From positions 35,811,277 through 35,875,276 of the forward strand of contig NC_134569.1 of assembly GCF_050947875.1 (NCBI RefSeq): a DNA stretch of 64,000 nucleotides, in the 5' to 3' direction. Positions 32,297 to 42,845 of the stretch are shown here, piece by piece. Below the pieces are notes generated by a model. That model had not been told where the DNA came from and searched no databases. It saw only the letters and a program-made list of their open reading frames with translations. The DNA comes from Dermacentor variabilis. Taxonomy: Eukaryota; Arthropoda; Arachnida; Ixodida; Ixodidae. Position 1 is the first letter of the stretch. Each line of letters opens with the position of its first letter. The position numbers and the translations under genes are program-made.

Positions 32297-33655
32297 CAAA
32301 CAGCGTGTGATCCTACGATCGCACGAACAAGCTATGATAAAACAGGCATCATGGGTTAGTAAGGTGCGTGATTTCCCACAATATGAAGAGAGGAAGAGTA
32401 AAATCCGTAAAGAAGAAACAGGCCAACCTAGACGCAGTAAGGGTGAAAATAGACCAATTCAGGCTGGTGCTTGCAAACAAATATGTTGCATTAGGGCAGA
32501 GAGATCAAGCTGACATAGAGATAATGAATGAAACCGCAACTAGGCTGGTTTCAGAAGCAGCAATTAAGTGGGAGGTAAGGAACCAAAGCAAGCAGTAGGT
32601 GAGCTCTCCGAAGTAACAAAGGACCTAATTAAGAAATGACAAAGGATGAAAGTGTCCAACTCAAGAGATCAGAATAGTCAGTACTGATCAACAAGGGGAA
32701 AGTAAGGTATACTGGATATTACAACGTGAGAAAGACTGAGGAAGCAGTAAAAAAAATGGCCGCAGTGTGAAATCAGCGAGAAGAAAATTTTGCATAGGAC
32801 AAGCCAAGAGGGAGGCGTTGAAGAATTGAAAAATTGCAGGTCAGCTAGGTTGCTTTTTATATTGCATAATATATTCACCAAGATAATTTCCAGTAGAATA
32901 AGAGCAAACACTTGACTTCAGTCAAGAGAACCATGAAAACAAGCTGGCTTCCGGAAGAGTTATTCTACAATGGATCACATCCTTGTCATCACATGGATGT
33001 GATCATCAAACAACCATTATGGATTGCCAGTTAGCCTCTAGAGTCTGTACAGGAGTATGTTTATCTAGGTGAATCATCCACAGGGGACAATGATCATGTG
33101 AAGGATATTTACAGAACAACAAAAATGAGTTGGAGTGAACAGGCAGGCATTACCCAAACCTGAGTGGGAGCTTACCGATAACATTGGAAACAAAGGTGTA
33201 CAACCCCTGCATTCTACCGGTGCTAACACATGGTGCAGAAACTTGGAGACTGACAAAGAAGCTCGAAAACACGTTAAAGACCGCACAAAGAGCGCTGTAA
33301 CAAAGAATGTTAAGCGTAACGTTAAGAGACAGGAAAAGAGCAGTGTGGATCAGAGAGCAAACAGAGACAGATAATATTCCTATTGACATTACGATTTCAA
33401 AAAATGGAACGTCACCGGCTATTTAATGCGTAGGATAGATAACCTGGGGACCATTAGAGTTACAGAATGGGTGCCAGGAAAAGGGAAGTAGAGTCGAGGA
33501 CGACAGAAAACTAGGTGGGGCGATGAAATTAGGAAATTTGCAGGCGCAAGTTGGAATCGGTTGGCGCAGGACAGGGGTAATTGGAGAGCGCAGGGAGAGT
33601 CCTGCGTCCTGCAGTGGACATAAAGATAGGCTGATGATGATGATCATGATGATGA
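32297..33655 (+). pseudogene. Decayed, internally deleted RTE-type LINE
   Basis: Fragments in order match an RTE polyprotein: a linker (QANLDAVRVKIDQFRLVLANKYVAL), degenerate sequence where the reverse transcriptase core should be, then YVYLGESSTGDNDHVKDIYRTTKMSW-like thumb remnants, VLTHGAETWRLTKKLENTLKTAQRA-like sequence (near 33210-33300), TEWVPGKGK and GRQKTRWGDEIRKFAGASWN, ending CTGCAGTGGACATAA and a GATGAT tail. The catalytic YADD region is absent. The tail is the standard short RTE 3' end, shared with 52345 and 57728. Confidence 0.8.
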
Positions 33656-36600
33656 AATAGCCTGTGCTCTGCTGCAGCCAAAGGCACAGGGATGGATAAT
33701 ATTCTTGTTTTATTGCAAATTCCATAAGGTGTCCCTTTCCACCCTTCTTTTTCTTTCTTGTGCTCATTGTTGCTTAAATTCTGAGTTTGTGTGTGGGGGT
33801 ATGTGTGTGTTTAATTTTTTTTCTCTCGTTCCTTGATCTGTTGGGATATATTAAACTCACAACAGCATTCCGAGCCTTTAACTCGACTAGCCTCTCCATT
33901 TGTTGTTTATATTTCTCTCGACAGTGTTCATGCTTTTTTACATACTGGTTGATGTATATGGTACCCTTGTGATACCTTCTCGGAATATGCAAGTTGTGCG
34001 CTCGACGGGTGGTGCATGCTGTGCAAATAGCAATACGTGGCAGTTAGTTCTCCAGAGGCCATTGCACTAAGGTAGTGGTCTGGCATAACGCAGCGCCATG
34101 TTTCTGAGCAGTTCAGCTGAGAGGAGCCAAAATGCAAAATATGATAATTTTTCACTGCTGTAGTTTTCCGCCGGAACGAAACGCGAACGAAAATACATAG
34201 AGTGCACCTATCTAGGCCGGTGTTTTGAATGTGAGGTATTCTATCCTAGCGTAACTGGGCACTAAAACTAAAATGTAAGCCTCTGCGAGTGAATCACTCC
34301 AGTTTGCCACACATTAGTAAATTTACAAAGGGGAACTTAGCCTTATGGTTCTTTTACTGGTGTTAACATTTAATTATGGCATGACTGTACATTATGCGGA
34401 TAGACACGAGAACAGAAAACAGGTGTGCCGGTTTTTCTTTTCTTTTTCATCCGCTAACATTAGGGTAGGAGGCCAAAAGCTTGATTTATTGTAAAAACTA
34501 TGAGTAAGCGCTGTAAGTCATAGATATTTGAGTAATTGTCATATCAATCCTTACGTCTGCTACGCTTTTGTTCTGTTACTTCTCTGACGTGTTAACGTGT
34601 TAGCAAACGAATAAGTGAACCCTTCGAGGCAATTATCGCTTTCGTGATAGACGAATGGCAACACAGTGCAACACAGTGACTTAGAGAGCTGCTGTATTTG
34701 ACGATTTCAGGTTAGCTTTTTGCATCCTGGAAATCTTCAACGCGCAATCAAACCACAGTACACGAGCGCTCTTGCATTTTTCCAACATCCGAATGTGGGC
34801 GCTGCAGCTAAACTGGAAACTGCGCTCATGCTTGGCACCAGACACTCACAGCCATGGACTGAGCCGCCACGAGCGGTAGCAATAAGTTAATAGTGGTAAA
34901 TATCACGTCATGAACAACATAATATACATATAACCTCATCGGCTTACCCTACATACAGCAGTTATTTATTTAACCAAAGTCCCTTTAGCAGCCTTGGAGG
35001 TTTGCAGGCGAGAAAATTAGGACAAACAAATGGCTACTGTAGCATCAGTGAAAATTTTAGAGATTCATAATCAGGAAAGGAGACCACTTGCTTTTGGCCT
35101 CTCAACAATTTCGCGGCCCATAGCCATGAGCACACTTGCCCGTTCGCTTCGTCAAACAACGTAGTACAATATACAGCAATTTATTATTATTAATATAGAG
35201 CTACTTGCGTAAGCGACCCTTCTCTAGCTTTTTGCGATAAGGAACATTCAAGTTCCTTAGAAGTTCATCAGTTTCGATTGTGTCCACATTGTGTATTATA
35301 CATTTGTATAGTTTTACGTTTGCGAGGCGGGCGCAGGAAAAGTTGATTGACGATGACTCGCCTCCCCATTCTTCCTTTCTCTCTTTCAGCCCGTTGCGAA
35401 TAGTATATATTTGGACAGGATTCCATAAACATGTTGTTGGCAGTCAGCGTTGGTCCTGTGCTGCTCCTTGTCCGTCCTTTCTTTATTTTTGGCGCTGTTT
35501 AAAATGAATGATCCTTTCCAACTAGCTCGCGTCCAAACTCTTCTTAGGAAAATATTTAATGGCGATTTAGTGGCAAACGCTAGAGAAATGTGCTAGCTTT
35601 ACGTCGCGCTTCTTTTGTGTCCCGTATCCATGATTTAAACAGCGTTCGTCACATTGAAAAGGTTATTCAGGTGCTCAATCGACATACGTCATGCCTCTTC
35701 GAGGAAGCGAAGTGCCACTGACGTTGCTCCGGAGCAGACCACCCTTAGCTGCACTATACAGTCGAAAGCCTGTATGACGAAGTACTCAGGACCTCCTCCT
35801 CACCTCGTTGTAAATATCATGCACCGTATGTACCGCTCACAGTAGATCAGGCTGAACAGGTACGTTCGATAACCGAAAGCTTCTTATGTAACATGAATTC
35901 AAGGGAGACCAGGAGATAAATCGATATTTCTTAGTGTGCACAATCCGTCTGTCAGAATGAGCGACAGTGCCCAAACTTATTGCCCCGAGGTTCGCAGCAT
36001 GCTAAGCTGCGGAGGGCAATAGCAATGCAGAGTAAAGCTGGAGACCATCGAATGCTGCTATCGCTTCCCTTTCCGTCAAAATTCATGGTTCCTTTACAGG
36101 ATCTTCATTACTGTCGCCTTCGCAGACATTCGCATCCTGTGCAACTTAGATGCCTTTGAATACTTCGTCGGTCGTCTGTTGCAATTAGATCATCACGTCG
36201 TCATTAAGTGCGACGAATTCGTCAGCCGTCACACCTGCTGACGCGTTACAACAGGCAGCATACGATTTGAGCGATTCCTGAAACAGTGCTGCAGCACTAC
36301 TTCTGACATCGGCGCGATCGTCAAGTGCGTCGCTAGGACTTCTGTTAGCGCTAGCACAGAGGTCACCTCGGTGACGTCCGCCTAGAGCAATGGCGGCACC
36401 GCTACGTGGCATTCGTTGCCAAGCAAGAAATCAGACGTCGTGGATAACAAATTAGTTTTTCCTACAGACAAAGCCGTTCTAGCACTATTCGATGTAAAGG
36501 CGTTTACAATACTCATAAAACCGAAATTCAGCCGGGGCATAATCCATGCTTTATTATGCAGCTCACTGTAGAGCCGTTCGTTGACAGACCTAGGAGGCAC

Positions 36601-38979
36601 ATAAAGAAATGTGAAACATGCATGCTTTGACGCGGGACAGAGGAGCGCACTTTACGACCATGCAGTGAAGAAACGCTTTGGAAAAAAGTCAAGCGGAGTC
36701 AACGAATTCTGTAAGTCGCTCCCTCTGTATATTTGATTTCCAGTATCGCGGGTGGTGTTGGAGACATGCAACTGCCAGCACCTGTTATCGCAGTGGTCCA
36801 ATTACCCGTGTCCATGATCCTGTAATGATATCGAAGTCTCGCGTGTGGAAACGGAGAGCCCGCATGCGGGACGAGCACACGCGCAGATGCGCACTAGAAC
36901 AGTAAGAGGCGAACGGGAGTGCTAGCGCTTAACGTGCGTAACATGTAAGCGAGAGATTACCTTCGTGGACGAAGTCGTGTTTAGTCGCTGTTGTTAGAAG
37001 TGTGGAATGGGATCAATGGAATGACCGGTCGAGGATCAAAGCGGGAAAACGGAAGGCTGAGACAGAAAGAAGCCAATGGAGAAGAACTTCAAGTCTGTTT
37101 TACTGGTCACATGACGCAGAATTTCAACACTGCAGACGTCACCAATGCAGACGTCACGATTCCACGCGGAGACGCATTCTTTAAACAGACATTCTGACAA
37201 TCAAATAAGCTATGTTTACTTTCAAACATTTATCCATCGATTTGAAGCTAATCTCTTCATGGCAAAGTGCCAGGGAAAGGGGACGAAAGTGCTTTCCTAA
37301 TTCTTCCCTCCTTCTTTATGCAAAGCGAATTCCAAAATCCACGCGACGCGTGCGTAAGCACTCCTTCATCGGTCGTAAAGCGACTAGTTATCTGCAAGAA
37401 TGTCTGAGATTGAAAACGGGCTCTGTGATCGACAGCACGATTGCTTAAAAAATGCGTTGTCATTTCTTCAGCTTTTTATTCCGTGTCAGCCTTGGAAAAT
37501 GTACCAAAATATTTCAAATTTTCTCCAATAATTGTAGGGAGACCTCACCTCATTTTACACGGTTCCGTGTTCGAAATCGCTTTTAACAGAGCAAAACAAA
37601 AGCGCGTATGGAGGCTTTCGTGTTAGACGAGAGGATAGCGCGCGTATTCTCGTTCAAAAAAGCTCAAGGAAGGTCGCGACTAACTCAAACTAAGGAAGGG
37701 TAGAAAAGTGGCGTTGTAAAGCTTCTGTGCGGCACCCTGCTGCAATCGAATAAACTACCGCCGCTGTCCAAGTTTACAGGCAGTGACAAATCGTAACGCA
37801 GCTTTTCTTTATGACCAAAAATGAGTCTCCAGGTAGCATGAAAAATGCATTAATCTTTGCCCATTTAAAGCATTTTCGATTAGACACTCGGGAATACCGC
37901 TAAATGCTCTTGTAGGGCAAACGTGTTGCATGAACAAAGAACCTTTTGCATGGCCAAGAAACATGCACTCGTGTATGTTACGAGAAGAATCGGTGCTCCA
38001 TATTACCAGCGCTGGTGAATGTTCTAGTACGTACAACAAGCAAAAGAATCTCTGAACCTCCATTAAAGGTACGTTGTGGTAATAGGCATCGCTTTAGGGT
38101 GTCCTGACAGAGCCGTATGGCTTTCAAAATAACAGTCTGAAGCCATAGGAATACTGCATTTCTTGCTACTATAATGCCCCCGACTCACTCATTCTACGTC
38201 CAATTGCCATTCTAGATGCGTGAATTCCTTTATGTGTACTACGTGTGACTGTTACTGTGACCCCGACGGGGTGGATATCACGCGCTACGACCGACTTCGA
38301 ACCTGGGCTCTCCCTACTTTACCGGGTATATGCTGCACGCCTGCAACGTGGCCGACCGTCAACTTTTACGGCGGCGTTTGACCTGTCGAATAGAAAGGGG
38401 AGTAGAAAAAAATATAGAATGATGAACGTACCACTCCTCTACGATTGTTTTTTTGTTAACCTAACCACGAGGAATTAACGGTTGCGCTACTTGTGCCTCA
38501 CTATATGCAGCCTACAGCCAAAGCAGATTGTCTTGTTTCGTCTATATTTAGTGTCTGACGCTTCTCCAGGACAAAAACAAAACTGACTAGCGTCATTTAT
38601 TTCGTTATACTTGCGCAGAAATAAGAGATCAGCCTCGCAATGGGCTCGGTGCCGAAGTTTTACGGTCAGTGCACCGGGTAGTAAAAAAGAATAAATCCTG
38701 ATACAAGCCTTTTCAGGCGCGTGGTACTGTAAAAAAAAAGGGGGGGGGGGAATTACCAACGACATTTCGAAGCTTATGACCATTGAAACGCCTCGCGCAT
38801 TTCCATATATGTTTTCTGTTCTCGATCTCTTTAAGTATCATCCCCTATACTGCAGCGCAGCAGAGTTTCGAATGAAAGGCGGGTAATCGCAACACATTAG
38901 CGTCGATGGCACACGTGACACGCAGGTCGACCAGGCTTAAGCTTTTAGAACGTTAGTACCGCCTGCAGGTTGTTTCCTC
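33656..38979. other. Long stretch with no recognised gene
   Basis: No domain-bearing frame was found. Two minus-strand frames at 36185-36600 (60-75 codons) have no match that I recognise. Two ACGTCA-type sites 14-18 bases apart lie at about 37134-37158 (GCAGACGTCAC twice). A 10-base G run is at about 38740. Otherwise it is typical AT-rich tick non-coding DNA. Confidence 0.45.
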
Positions 38980-39300
38980 CCTCGCCAAGAGCCCTCTTGC
39001 CCAGGCACACTTTAGACTGCGCGACTCCGCGCCGTTCGTGTCGCACTCAGTTCACATTGGCGCGGAACTAACGGCGGTTGCTTCGGCAGAAAAACGTGAA
39101 GCCTGTAAGCACGTGTATGTGGGTCTATGTTTGTGGGACTCACTGGAGGGGCGTGTCCCTTCGGCGCTTATCTGGCCGCCGGCCGGCTTCGGAGCGATGA
39201 ACTCGTCCACGCTTGAGAGCGGCCGGGAGGCCATTACGAATGAAGGAGCTCACGCGCGCACCGCACACGGCGTGACGCTCTAATTATTTTCAGCCCATTT
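38980..39300 (+). promoter_or_regulatory. Candidate TATA-less core promoter (initiator plus DPE) in CpG-rich DNA
   Basis: TCAGTT at 39047-39052 fits the arthropod initiator, with A at 39049 as +1. GGTTG at 39076-39080 fits the downstream promoter element RGWYV at exactly +28 to +32. The surrounding 300 bases are CpG-rich compared with both flanks. It is oriented like the immunoglobulin exon 11.8 kb downstream. No transcript or coding start is visible, so the assignment rests on motif spacing and composition only. Confidence 0.3.
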
Positions 39301-40543
39301 GCGCCGGCAACTTCGCAAAACTAACTCCGTTAACCCACGCAGAGCTGGAAAACGAGGGTCGCTGGGGAAAAGAAGCAGCTGGAAATTAAGTCCGCCAGCG
39401 ACTGAGCGGCCCGTGGCAAAATAGTGGCAACACATTTTGGGCTACATTAAAAAAAATAACTAAAAAAAGACAATGGAGTAAGCACACAGCCAGATGCCAA
39501 TCTGACTTCATTATACACATGTATTATGCACCTGGATTTGTTTATTTTAGAAAATCTAAAGCAAATGCTTAGAAAAATGGCGAAACGGTCAGCCTTCGCT
39601 CCGTATCTGCCTAAATAAAGATATATCTTGATGGATATACTTATCTTTACAAATTTATGTAAATGTTCTTGAAGTAATGACACATGCTTCACTTGAAGGC
39701 CTTTACTTCACAACGTTTGCGCTTGATGGCAGAGTCAACACTTCATGAAAAGTGTCCCCCACCTTTTCCAATGAAAAAAAAAAGACACAGCTTGTTTTTC
39801 GTTATTCTCTTTTACTGCCTTATTTGTTAAAGAGAAAAAGTGGGAGTCTTCGCAGAAAAGTGGGAATAGCTATAGCAGTGTTCTGACTCTGCCTACCCTT
39901 GCCGTTAGAAATTATGTAAGTATTAAAAGAATATGTCAAGGCGTTCCGAGAAAGTTCTGGCTCTCGCAGAAAATGCCAATGACCACGGAGCTTCTTCAAG
40001 TGACGGATGCACTAACTTTTAAAGAACGCTTACTGCAGTTACACACGGCCGACCTCGAGCACTTATGTTTTCATGTAACTCAGGACATGTGCAGCCGGGA
40101 GCAATAGTCTGGAGACCACGGAATCAGCAAAACATTCAATTTCGGTCTAGCACAGCCGTGCAACGTGGAACTGCCTAAATGCTTTACACTGACTGCGAGT
40201 AGATACCTGAGTACATACAAATGTTGGCCATAGTATATCGCCAACATGGTGATCGCCACCCACATGAGATCGTTGCCCACGTGTTTCCACTCATATCTAA
40301 CTATTTGTAAGTACGCTTCTTTCCAACACACCTACCTAACACTTTTCTACACCCGTCGCTGTCGGTCGTTAGTTGTGAGTAGAGCTTATGAGCCCCGTGT
40401 CGCGGTTCCCTGTTAAGGCGACCGCATATTCGCAGAGGTGGCCTGCTAAAATGGCCGCGCACTGTCTTTTTGGTGCGCGCTAAAGAACTCAAGGTGGTCA
40501 AAATTATTCCCAATTCCTCCATCAGGGAAGCATTCATAGCCCA
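39301..40543. other. No gene recognised
   Basis: Short frames only; nothing else recognised. Confidence 0.5.
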
Positions 40544-41062
40544 TAGTTAAAGGGACGCTAAAGCAAAACACTAAATCAGTTAATACACACAAAACATTCT
40601 TTGAAAACTCTGTAGTTGTCAATTTAGAAATGATAGGCGAATTGTTACAAGAGAAAACGAAGGTCAAAGTTTGAATGCTTTAATTTCACAGTGAATCCCT
40701 AGCGCAGATAAGTCACTGTGAGGTCACGGATTTCAAGGTATTTTTTCATATGTAGCATGCGTCTCCTCAGCAAAAGTTCGGGAAACTCGCAAGGTTCAAT
40801 ATGGGCTCCCTCATAAGATAGTGTAGTCTATCTCTACCGCTAAAGAATTAACTAAGCCATAGAAGGCGCTGTCAAAATTCATGACATTATAACGAGCTGG
40901 CACGTGAAGTTCAAGGAGGCGTCGCCACCTGTGTTTTGTTATTACGGTTCTTTCTGGCTTACCAAGCATTTTATCGTGGTTAGAGTGGTGTTTCTTATAT
41001 TACAGAAGGGTAATTTACTGACACAGAAGAAATCATTTTTCACTTTACTGTCCCTTTTAGTT
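40544..41062. mobile_element. 509-bp MITE with AAAGGGAC termini and 5-bp target duplication
   Basis: TAGTT at 40544-40548 and 41058-41062 flanks the element. The termini are AAAGGGAC-gct-AAAG and its imperfect inverted complement CTTT-act-GTCCCTTT. The interior has only short frames without domain homology, so it is non-autonomous. I recognise these termini as widespread in tick sequences. Superfamily is not assigned; a 5-bp duplication is compatible with several. Confidence 0.85.
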
Positions 41063-41367
41063 GCATATTTCAAATTTTTATGCGCTTTTGCATGAGTTTA
41101 AAACTAACCCAAGATTTTAGGGTGTTCTTCATGAATTCTTTGCTATTCAGTACGAAAGTGTCATCTACCGCTGAGGAGGGCTGGTCAGGAAAACGCAAGA
41201 AAGTCCGCTTGCTTTTGTTGTGTGTTTTCTTTCTTTTCTTTTTTTGTAGTTCTCATTGTTTTTAGCTTTTATTCCCCTATTTCGGCCTTTCTTCCTTTCT
41301 TCCTTCCTTTTTTTTCAAAGTTTAAGGCGGCCTGTGGGGTGTTTGATTCACGATAGCAGTGAGGCCG
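41063..41367. other. No gene recognised; pyrimidine-rich patch
   Basis: A T/C-rich run lies at about 41218-41315. No frame of interest. Confidence 0.5.
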
Positions 41368-41383
41368 TTTATTTATTTATTTA

Positions 41384-41626
41384 CCAAATTAAATTATAGG
41401 GTTTTACGTGCCAAAACCACTTTCAGATTATGAGGCACGCCGTAGTGGAGGACTCCGGAAATTTCGACCACCTGGGGTTCTTTAACGTGCACATAAATCT
41501 AAGCACACGGGTGTTTTAGCATTTCGCCCCCATCGAAATGCGGCCGCTGTGGCCGGGATTCGATCCCGCGACCTCCGTGCTCAGCAGCCCAACACCATAG
41601 CCACTGAGCAACCGCGGTGGGTACTT
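41384..41626 (-). mobile_element. tRNA-derived SINE, Ruka-like, copy 2 (best preserved)
   Basis: On the minus strand: ACCCACCGCGGTTGCTCAGT head with A box TTGCTCAGTGGC, B box GGGATCGAATCCC, CGCATTTCGATGGGGGCGAA, AAAGAACCCCAGGTGGTCGA, GGTTTTGGCACGTAAAACCC and an AT-rich tail. TTTA repeats flank it on both sides, so it appears to have inserted into the (TAAA)n tail of the LINE at 41629-42235. Confidence 0.88.
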
Positions 41627-41628
41627 AT

Positions 41629-41632
41629 TTAG

Positions 41633-41663
<31 letters not shown>

Positions 41664-42235
41664 TTTCAAATGCTCTTGAAAGCATTGTGGCGCAATCTAG
41701 ACGAATGGTACGTCGCTGCCGATGTAGGTCATAAACGCACATTGATTCGGGTTGCTGGCGATGGAGGCGGTGAGGTGATTCCATTCCAAGGACGTCTTTG
41801 GCACGAATGAAAGAATGTACAAGTTGATACGAAAGCTTGACATTTTAAGTTTAAAGCAACAATCCACACGTGATGCGATGTAGGACGACGCACCAAAAGG
41901 GGCAGGCTTGAGATCATGGTCGGTGAAAATGCCTTATGAAAAGCACAGACACGGGCAATTGTTCTTCTGCAACAGAGATAACGAAGAATAAGGGAAGATT
42001 CCATGGCAGACACAATGGAAGTACGAGAATAATTGGGGAAAAAAAGGAGCAGAACGGTTGCTTTTGTTCTGCGTCGACTGATAAATAGGCGCGATTTTCC
42101 TTGAGTAAACTTTAGCTTGAAGTAGCGCGCGTCCTGCTGTCTGGTCTTCCTTCTTGTGGCCGCATCGTTTTTGCCTTTTCGTCTTTTTTTTGCGCTTGAA
42201 GTCAAGTAAGAACGGTTATATGATATGGTCATATG
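41629..42235 (-). pseudogene. 5'-truncated CR1/Jockey-like LINE: ORF2 C terminus, 3' UTR and (TAAA)n tail
   Basis: The minus-strand frame from 42232 to 41729 contains FISRRRTKATVLLL, NYSRTSIVSAMESSL, RRTIARVCAFHKAF and WNGITSPPP, the order seen at the C terminus of CR1/Jockey reverse transcriptases (RFI...YS, SVSALL, RRR-ARL-LFHK, WN-LP). Some 140 codons have the signal and the frame remains open, although the final WN-LP motif is altered. A short 3' UTR (CAATGCTTTCAAGAGCATTT) leads to the A/T tail at 41629-41667. The upstream reverse transcriptase is missing through 5' truncation. Confidence 0.7.
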
Positions 42236-42624
42236 CCAGCGTCTTGCTAAAAAGCAAGCGTCCTTTGATTTTAGACTGTATGTTCAGCAACGCTAGATTG
42301 TCAAAAAACACACAGATCCAACGCAATGTTGGAACTTTAATCACGTGAAGCTCGTTTGAATTAGCGAGTTAGCAGCTATATAGCTCACGACACGAGCGCG
42401 ACTTTGTCACCTATGTGCTGTCAGATGATGTCTGTGTCACGAGGGTGAAGACGATGTGCGACGCTTGTCGAGGGAAGAATGTTGAGGACACGCGAATGCA
42501 CACAGAAGCATGGCGACACTTACCTAGTTGCAAATAAGGCCTCATACCGCTTGCTTCACAGTGGCCCATCTGTTCTGAGGGATTCATCGATAATGGGCAC
42601 ATACCAAGTGGTTGCTACCCAAGG
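42236..42624. other. No gene recognised
   Basis: Spacer between the LINE fragment and the I-type LINE. Only short frames. Confidence 0.5.
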
Positions 42625-42845
42625 AGGAGGAGGAAGAAATAAAGAGAGAAGGCAGGGATGTTAACCAGAAATGCGTCTGATTGGCTACCCTACTCTGGTG
42701 GACGGGAGAGAGGGAATAGAAAGATGAGATGAAGGGAGGGGAGAGAGAAGAAAGCTGCGGTAAACTCGCGCACGCACCCGGAGGGTCTGAGTGGGTCAAA
42801 TTAGTTCCCATAGGCCCGTCGACCTCAAGAAAGACAAAAGTGCCT

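Noticed and set aside
36185..36600. Possible transposase C terminus on the minus strand
   Set aside because: A weak impression of pogo-like sequence did not hold up; no catalytic motif or inverted repeats were found.
38285..38325. B box-like GGTTCGAAGTC on the minus strand, suggesting a tRNA gene
   Set aside because: No A box at suitable distance and no cloverleaf can be drawn.
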